Shown: piece after piece, positions 59,640 to 64,000 of the stretch
How the letters are laid out: each line of letters starts with the position of its first letter
Position numbering within the stretch: the stretch's first letter is position 1
Source: Chitinophagaceae bacterium
GTDB taxonomy: Bacteria; Bacteroidota; Bacteroidia; Chitinophagales; Chitinophagaceae
Length of the DNA stretch: 64,000 bases
Direction of reading: 5' to 3'
Assembly (NCBI GenBank): GCA_016720565.1
Contig: JADKKJ010000012.1
Span: forward strand, 124,001-188,000
Notes under the pieces: model-generated
What the model was told of the DNA's origin: nothing
What the model saw: the letters and a program-made list of their open reading frames with translations, nothing else
Databases searched by the model: none
Translations under genes and position numbers: made by a program

Positions 59640-60956
59640 TTATTTATTAATGATCTTTTCCCTTCCTACGCTTTCGTAATGAAAGCCAAGTTCCCGCATG
59701 GTAGAAAGGTCAAAAAGATTCCTTCCGTCGAAAATGACTTTATTTTTTAGTGCCTCCGCCATCTTCTCAAATTGCGGCATCCTGAATTCATTCCATTCGG
59801 TGGCAATGATCAGCGCATCGGCCCCTTTCAGCGCATCGTACTGATCCGAAGCGTATTTTATTTTATCCCCGATCTCCTGCTGCACATTCTTCATGGCCTC
59901 CGGGTCGAATGCTGTTACAGTGGCGCCTTCCTTCACTAATGCATCTATTATATAAAGCGCCGGGGCTTCGCGGATATCATCCGTATTTGGTTTAAAGGCC
60001 AGTCCCCACAAAGCAAAATGTTTTCCTTTCAGGTCGCCATTGAAATAATCTTTGATCCCCGGCACCAAATGAAGTTTCTGGTCTTCATTCACCTGCATCA
60101 CGGCATTCAGTATGCGAAAATCATAATTCACCTCGGCTGATGACCAGACAAGTGCCTGCACATCTTTAGGAAAACAGGAGCCGCCGTAACCGATACCCGG
60201 AAACAGGAAACGTTTTCCAATGCGATCATCACTTCCAATGCCTTTTCTTACCATATCCACATCGGCGCCCAGCAGTTCGCATAATTTTGCCACCTCATTC
60301 ATGAAGCTGATCTTGGTAGCCAGGAAAGAGTTTGCCGCATATTTAGTAAGCTCTGCAGATTTTTCATCCATATAGATCACCGGGTTACCCTGGCGAACAA
60401 AAGGCGCATAAAGATCGCCCATCAGTTTACGGGCTTTTTCAGCATTCACTCCTATCACAACGCGATCCGGTTTCATGAAATCATCCACCGCCACTCCTTC
60501 GCGCAGGAACTCGGGATTGGAGACCACATCAAATTCTCCTTTATAATTTTCCGCGATAGCGGCCCTTACTTTTTCTGCTGTACCTACCGGCACCGTACTC
60601 TTGTCCACAATCACCTTATATTCCTTCATGATCTTTCCCAGGTCCCTGGCCACACCAAGTATATAACGAAGGTCTGCCCTGCCATCTCCTCCCGGAGGTG
60701 TAGGCAGCGCCAGGAAGATCAGCTTTGCATCTTTCACCCCTTCTTCCAGGTTGGTGGTAAAATGCAATCTGTTCTCTTTTACATTTCTAAGGAAAAGTTT
60801 TTCCAGGCCTGGTTCGTAAATAGTGATCTCGCCATTGCTGAGTTTGTTCACTTTATTTACATCGATATCCACGCATATCACCTCATTTCCTGTTTCCGCA
60901 AAACAGGTGCCGGTTACTAAACCTACATAGCCTGTGCCAACGATCGCGATCTTCAT
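59640..60956 (-). CDS. ugd: UDP-glucose 6-dehydrogenase
   Basis: A 438-residue dehydrogenase: MKIAIVGTGYVGLVTGTCFAETGNEV (N-terminal NAD domain), KLIFLALPTPPGGDGRADL, VDKSTVPVGTAEKVR, NPEFLREGVAVDDF and the catalytic Cys261 in GIGYGGSCFPKDVQAL. Length is normal. It supplies UDP-glucuronate to the UDP-xylose synthase encoded next and possibly to glycosyltransferases outside the window. Gap to the upstream aminotransferase gene is 9 bases. Confidence 0.95.
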   Translation of the reverse strand: MKIAIVGTGYVGLVTGTCFAETGNEVICVDIDVNKVNKLSNGEITIYEPGLEKLFLRNVKENRLHFTTNLEEGVKDAKLIFLALPTPPGGDGRADLRYILGVARDLGKIMKEYKVIVDKSTVPVGTAEKVRAAIAENYKGEFDVVSNPEFLREGVAVDDFMKPDRVVIGVNAEKARKLMGDLYAPFVRQGNPVIYMDEKSAELTKYAANSFLATKISFMNEVAKLCELLGADVDMVRKGIGSDDRIGKRFLFPGIGYGGSCFPKDVQALVWSSAEVNYDFRILNAVMQVNEDQKLHLVPGIKDYFNGDLKGKHFALWGLAFKPNTDDIREAPALYIIDALVKEGATVTAFDPEAMKNVQQEIGDKIKYASDQYDALKGADALIIATEWNEFRMPQFEKMAEALKNKVIFDGRNLFDLSTMRELGFHYESVGREKIINK

Positions 60957-60965
60957 TCGTAATTT

Positions 60966-62096
60966 TTAATTGTTTAAAAAGGCTAAAACCTCCCTGCTGA
61001 TATATTTAAGTTGTTCACTGTCCAGTTCGGTATGTATCGGTAAAGAGATCACCCGTTGGGTAAGCGCATCGGTAACCGGTAATTCAGCCGACTCCACACC
61101 GAATTGCTCGAACATTTTTTGTTTATGTCCAGGAACAGGGTAATAGATCATAGATGGGATCTGTTTTGTCGAGAGGTATTCCTTTAACCCGTCTCTTTTA
61201 GAAGGATCCACCTGTATGGTGTACTGATGGAACACATGGCTGCCAAAATCTGCCCTGTATGGCGTAACTATGCCGGGATGGTTGGCGAATGCGTTATCAT
61301 AATGATCCGCCGCTTCTTTTCTTGCACTGATATATTCATCCAGGTGCTTCAATTTTATATCAAGGATAGCAGCCTGGATAGAATCCAGCCGGCTGTTACA
61401 TCCTACTATATCATGATAATACTGGCGGCTTTGGCCATGATTGGCTATCATTTTCATTTTTGCAGCCAGCGCTTCGTCGTTGGTGAAGATCGCTCCCCCA
61501 TCGCCAAAGGCGCCGAGGTTCTTGGATGGATAAAATGAAGTGGCGCCTATATGACCGATGGTACCGGTCTTTTTCCGCTGGCCGGTAGAAAAATGATAGT
61601 CGCTTCCTATGGCCTGCGCATTGTCTTCGATCACATATAAACCATGTTTTATGGCAATGTTCATAATGCGTTCCATTTCCGCAGGGTGACCATAAAGATG
61701 CACGGGCACGATGGCTCGGGTCTTTGGACCAATAGCTTTTTCTATTGCGGATGGATCGATACAATAAGTTTGAGGATCCACATCAACGAATACAGGTGTT
61801 AATCGAAGTAAAGCGATCACCTCGGTGGTAGCGATATAGGTGAAGGAAGGTGTGATCACCTCATCACCCGGCTGAAGGCCCAGGGCCATCATAGCGATCT
61901 GAAGCGCATCGGTGCCGTTCGCGCAGGGAATGGTATAGCCGGCTCCCAGGTAACTGTTCAGGTTAGCAGTGAATTCCTGCACGGCCTTGCCATTAATGAA
62001 TGCAGTACTCTCCATTACTTCAAGTACAGCTTTATCTACTTCCTCCTTGATCTTATGATACTGGGTCTTTGTGTCGACCATTTGTATAGGACGCAT
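60966..62096 (-). CDS. DegT/DnrJ/EryC1/StrS sugar aminotransferase, WbpE-like
   Basis: A 376-residue PLP-dependent aminotransferase. CANGTDALQIAMMALGLQPGDEVITPSFTYIATTE, VIEDNAQAIGSDY (cofactor Asp) and SFYPSKNLGAFGDGGAIFTND (Schiff-base Lys) are clear. The N-terminus and core resemble WbpE, which puts the 3-amino group on UDP-2-acetamido-3-oxo-glucuronate; with the UDP-HexNAc dehydrogenase in the same operon this suggests a diamino-uronic acid in the polymer. The intervening 3-dehydrogenase (WbpB type) and N-acetyltransferase are not in this operon. It is the first gene of the seven-gene run to 53650. Confidence 0.88.
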   Translation of the reverse strand: MRPIQMVDTKTQYHKIKEEVDKAVLEVMESTAFINGKAVQEFTANLNSYLGAGYTIPCANGTDALQIAMMALGLQPGDEVITPSFTYIATTEVIALLRLTPVFVDVDPQTYCIDPSAIEKAIGPKTRAIVPVHLYGHPAEMERIMNIAIKHGLYVIEDNAQAIGSDYHFSTGQRKKTGTIGHIGATSFYPSKNLGAFGDGGAIFTNDEALAAKMKMIANHGQSRQYYHDIVGCNSRLDSIQAAILDIKLKHLDEYISARKEAADHYDNAFANHPGIVTPYRADFGSHVFHQYTIQVDPSKRDGLKEYLSTKQIPSMIYYPVPGHKQKMFEQFGVESAELPVTDALTQRVISLPIHTELDSEQLKYISREVLAFLNN

Positions 62097-62104
62097 GTTA
62101 TTCG

Positions 62105-62186
62105 CTGGTTACTGGTTAATGGTTTCGGGTTTCGGGTTTCGAGCCTGCCTGCCGGCAGGCAGGTTACGTGTTACTGGTTTCGGGTA
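62105..62186. repeat. 20-base GC palindrome flanked by GGTTTCGGGT/GTTACTGGTT words
   Basis: A perfect palindrome occupies 62144-62163 (CCTGCCTGCC followed by its reverse complement). It is flanked on the left by GTTACTGGTT and three overlapping copies of GGTTTCGGGT-type words and on the right by GTTACTGGTTTCGGGT again. It lies in the 206-base divergent region between the aminotransferase gene and waaA. It resembles REP-like intergenic palindromes; the rest of the region holds a TATTTTTG box for the minus strand at 62251-62258. Confidence 0.7.
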
Positions 62187-62302
62187 CCGATCATATTGAC
62201 CCGAAAGCAATAAAAAGGCATAGTTTGCCGGCCAATCGCCGAAGGCCTGGCAAAAATAGTAAAATAGGCTTAGTTTAGACCCCGTATTCCATCATAAATT
62301 CC

Positions 62303-63559
62303 TTGGCTGTACTTCTTTATAATATAATTCTTTTTCTGTTCCGATCTGGCATCTTCATTGCTTCCTGGTTCGATCCAAAAGCAAAAAAATGGGTCCGGGG
62401 CCGGAAAAAAATCATGGAGCGGCTGGAGAAAGCCATTTCTCCCAATGAGAAGGTAATTTGGGTGCATTGCGCATCCCTGGGTGAATTTGAACAGGGAAGA
62501 CCGGTGATGGAAGAATTGAAGAAAAATTTCCCCGAATACCGGATCCTCCTCACTTTCTTCTCTCCTTCGGGTTATGAAGCGCAAAAAAATTATGCAGGAG
62601 CTGATTGGATATTTTACCTTCCACTGGATGGCCCGAATACCGCAAGAAGGTTCCTGGAGATCACCCATCCTTCACTGGTGATCTTTGTAAAATATGAATT
62701 CTGGTATTACTACCTGAAAAAGATCAGTTACCGTAACATACCTCTTCTGCTTATCTCCGCGCTATTCAGAAAAGACATGTCATTTTTCAAATGGTATGGC
62801 GGGCTTCAGCAAAAAATGCTTCTTCGTTTCAACCAGCTATTTGTTCAAAACAGAACATCGCTTGAACTGTTACAGGGCATTGGCCTGGGCGGGAACAGTC
62901 GAATTGCAGGTGATACGCGGTTCGACCGGGTGAAGCAGATCGCTGAACATGCTGATCCGCTTCCATTGATCGAAAAATTCCTGGGAACCAAGGCATGTAT
63001 CGTGGCAGGAAGCACATGGCCGGAAGATGAAGAGGTTCTTATAAATGGTTGGAAGAATTTGGAGATGCCTGAGCTGAAATGGATCATTGCGCCTCACGAG
63101 ATCTCTGCAAAACATCTGCAGCAATTAAAACAGCGATTCACCGGTGCTATCCTGTATTCAGAACTTCTCAGCGACCCTTCCCTTGATAACCAGGTTTTGA
63201 TCATTGACAATGTAGGCATGCTTTCCAGGCTTTATCGTTATAGCAGGATAAGTTATGTGGGTGGGGGTTTTATAAAAATGGGCGTACATAATGTGCTGGA
63301 GCCAGCGGTCTATTATAAGCCGGTGGTCATTGGTCCCTATTATAAAAAATACCAGGAAGCGATCGGTTTGGTTATTGAAGGTGGGGGTCTGGTAGTGAAT
63401 GATGAACAGGAATTCATTCAGTGTATCCGGTCATTGATACAGGATCAGCAGCAAAATGAACTGGCTGCAATGGCGGCTGGAAAATTTGTACAGGAGCAGG
63501 CTGGTGCCACGAAAATAATACTAACCTATATTCAGGAGAACCGTCTCTTGACGAGTTGA
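62303..63559 (+). CDS. waaA: 3-deoxy-D-manno-octulosonic acid (Kdo) transferase
   Basis: A 418-residue inner-membrane-anchored glycosyltransferase that adds Kdo to lipid A precursor. One N-terminal hydrophobic helix (LLYNIILFLFRSGIFIASWF) is followed by VWVHCASLGEFEQGRPVMEELK, LTFFSPSGYE, ASTWPEDEE-type acceptor motif (VAGSTWPEDEEV) and the donor site SYVGGGFIKMGVHNVLEPAVYYKPVVIGP. TTG 62303 is the only start that includes the whole anchor; no ATG lies nearby upstream. The 3' end overlaps the convergent hypothetical gene by 28 bases. Confidence 0.92.
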   Translation: MAVLLYNIILFLFRSGIFIASWFDPKAKKWVRGRKKIMERLEKAISPNEKVIWVHCASLGEFEQGRPVMEELKKNFPEYRILLTFFSPSGYEAQKNYAGADWIFYLPLDGPNTARRFLEITHPSLVIFVKYEFWYYYLKKISYRNIPLLLISALFRKDMSFFKWYGGLQQKMLLRFNQLFVQNRTSLELLQGIGLGGNSRIAGDTRFDRVKQIAEHADPLPLIEKFLGTKACIVAGSTWPEDEEVLINGWKNLEMPELKWIIAPHEISAKHLQQLKQRFTGAILYSELLSDPSLDNQVLIIDNVGMLSRLYRYSRISYVGGGFIKMGVHNVLEPAVYYKPVVIGPYYKKYQEAIGLVIEGGGLVVNDEQEFIQCIRSLIQDQQQNELAAMAAGKFVQEQAGATKIILTYIQENRLLTS

Positions 63560-64000
63560 TAGAATTGCTTTACGCTGGGCTGGTCCTCGATCCATGCCAG
63601 CTTCACTTTTAATTCGCGGGTGATCCAGTACTCTGCTTCCGCATAGATATTAAAACTATTGATCGTTTTTATACAACGCTCATACATATTCTCATCACCA
63701 CGAAACAGATCGTTGATAAACAGGAAACGGTCATTTATTCCGATCGCTTTGCGAAGGTCTTTTACAGGGGTTTCCTTTAGCACTTCGATCAACTCTGTTT
63801 TTCCCTGCTTCAATTTATCATTAAGCGACTCTTCGGTAATTCCGCGGTCGTTCACTTCCTTTTCTCTTGACTGGGTAGCCAGTGTGGGAATTTCGGTCAT
63901 GGGATCGAAGACCATATCTAACTGTCCATTTTTCTGAACCACGGAAACAGAGCCTTCATCTACCAGCAGTGTTTCTTTTGTTTCGTTATAGGGAGGTTCC
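63532..64000 (-). CDS. Conserved hypothetical protein, N-terminus beyond the window
   Basis: The frame stays open from its stop at 63532 to the window edge (about 156 residues visible); a GTG at 63942 is an internal candidate start but the reading continues upstream as ...YNETKETLLVDEGSVSVVQKNG, so the gene is longer. The C-terminal half, LRKAIGINDRFLFINDLFRGDENMYERCIKTINSFNIYAEAEYWITRELKVKLAW, is a conserved block I associate with uncharacterised Bacteroidota proteins, often with a variable N-terminus. It has no known function. It overlaps waaA tail-to-tail by 28 bases. Confidence 0.75.
   Translation of the reverse strand, partial: EPPYNETKETLLVDEGSVSVVQKNGQLDMVFDPMTEIPTLATQSREKEVNDRGITEESLNDKLKQGKTELIEVLKETPVKDLRKAIGINDRFLFINDLFRGDENMYERCIKTINSFNIYAEAEYWITRELKVKLAWIEDQPSVKQFYQLVKRRFS

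Overview
The window reads as the chromosome of a member of the Bacteroidota, most likely a Chitinophagaceae-type soil or freshwater bacterium. Pointers are: a gingipain-type (C25) peptidase next to a PorV/PorQ-family outer-membrane protein, both hallmarks of the type IX secretion world; promoters of the form TTG-N19/20-TAnnTTTG; very little Shine-Dalgarno signal; frequent 1-4 base start/stop overlaps; and the Bacteroidota order rpsU-xerC-hpf-tRNA cluster-tuf-tRNA-Trp-secE-nusG-rplKAJL. The genus assignment is inference from protein flavour, not from a database search.

Layout. 1-3659: window edge, a secreted L,D-transpeptidase, then a Gfo/Idh oxidoreductase overlapping an undecaprenyl-phosphate sugar transferase. 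3705-7453: an M1 metallopeptidase with a long beta-rich C-terminal half and a FemAB/GNAT-like protein. 7443-12127 (minus): a tight five-gene operon (OmpH/Skp-like, APC permease, heptose-7-P kinase, isoaspartyl peptidase, IspD). 12248-29060 (mostly minus): the transcription/translation core in separate segments: tRNA-Thr/Tyr/Gly/Thr-tuf-tRNA-Trp-secE-nusG (terminator), rplKAJL (own promoter and terminator), a ComEA-like helix-hairpin-helix gene on the opposite strand, then rpoB-rpoC with own promoter and terminator; hpf, xerC and rpsU lie upstream. 29224-34867 (plus): riboflavin synthase, a membrane acyltransferase and a translationally coupled radical SAM/SDR/YfhO trio. 34842-42962 (minus): HscA chaperone, the 1677-residue C25 protein and its PorV-like partner. 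43182-44459: tyrS.

44460-52827 holds a nitrogen-storage locus: cyanophycin synthetase (cphA) transcribed divergently from a Tat-exported aminotransferase, an APC permease, cyanophycinase, an SGNH hydrolase and a GH125 alpha-mannosidase. With the isoaspartyl peptidase at 8099-9034, the window encodes enzymes for making cyanophycin, cutting it to beta-Asp-Arg dipeptides and splitting the dipeptides. 52820-53585: a DUF937/EF-hand protein and tRNA-Gln. 53650-62096 (minus): a seven-gene surface-polysaccharide precursor operon (WbpE-like aminotransferase, UDP-Glc dehydrogenase, UDP-GlcA decarboxylase, UDP-GlcNAc-type dehydrogenase, rfbC, rfbD) ending in a secreted GH95-like hydrolase. 62303-64000: waaA (Kdo transferase) converging on a conserved hypothetical that runs off the window.

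The items most worth a second look are the break in the rplKAJL-rpoBC cluster, the palindrome-rich leader of rpoB, the complete cyanophycin cycle, the radical SAM/SDR/YfhO trio, the M1 peptidase with a probable outer-membrane barrel, and a set of self-similar short-word repeats in intergenic spacers (including an 11-base word present three times around rpoC and tRNA-Trp).
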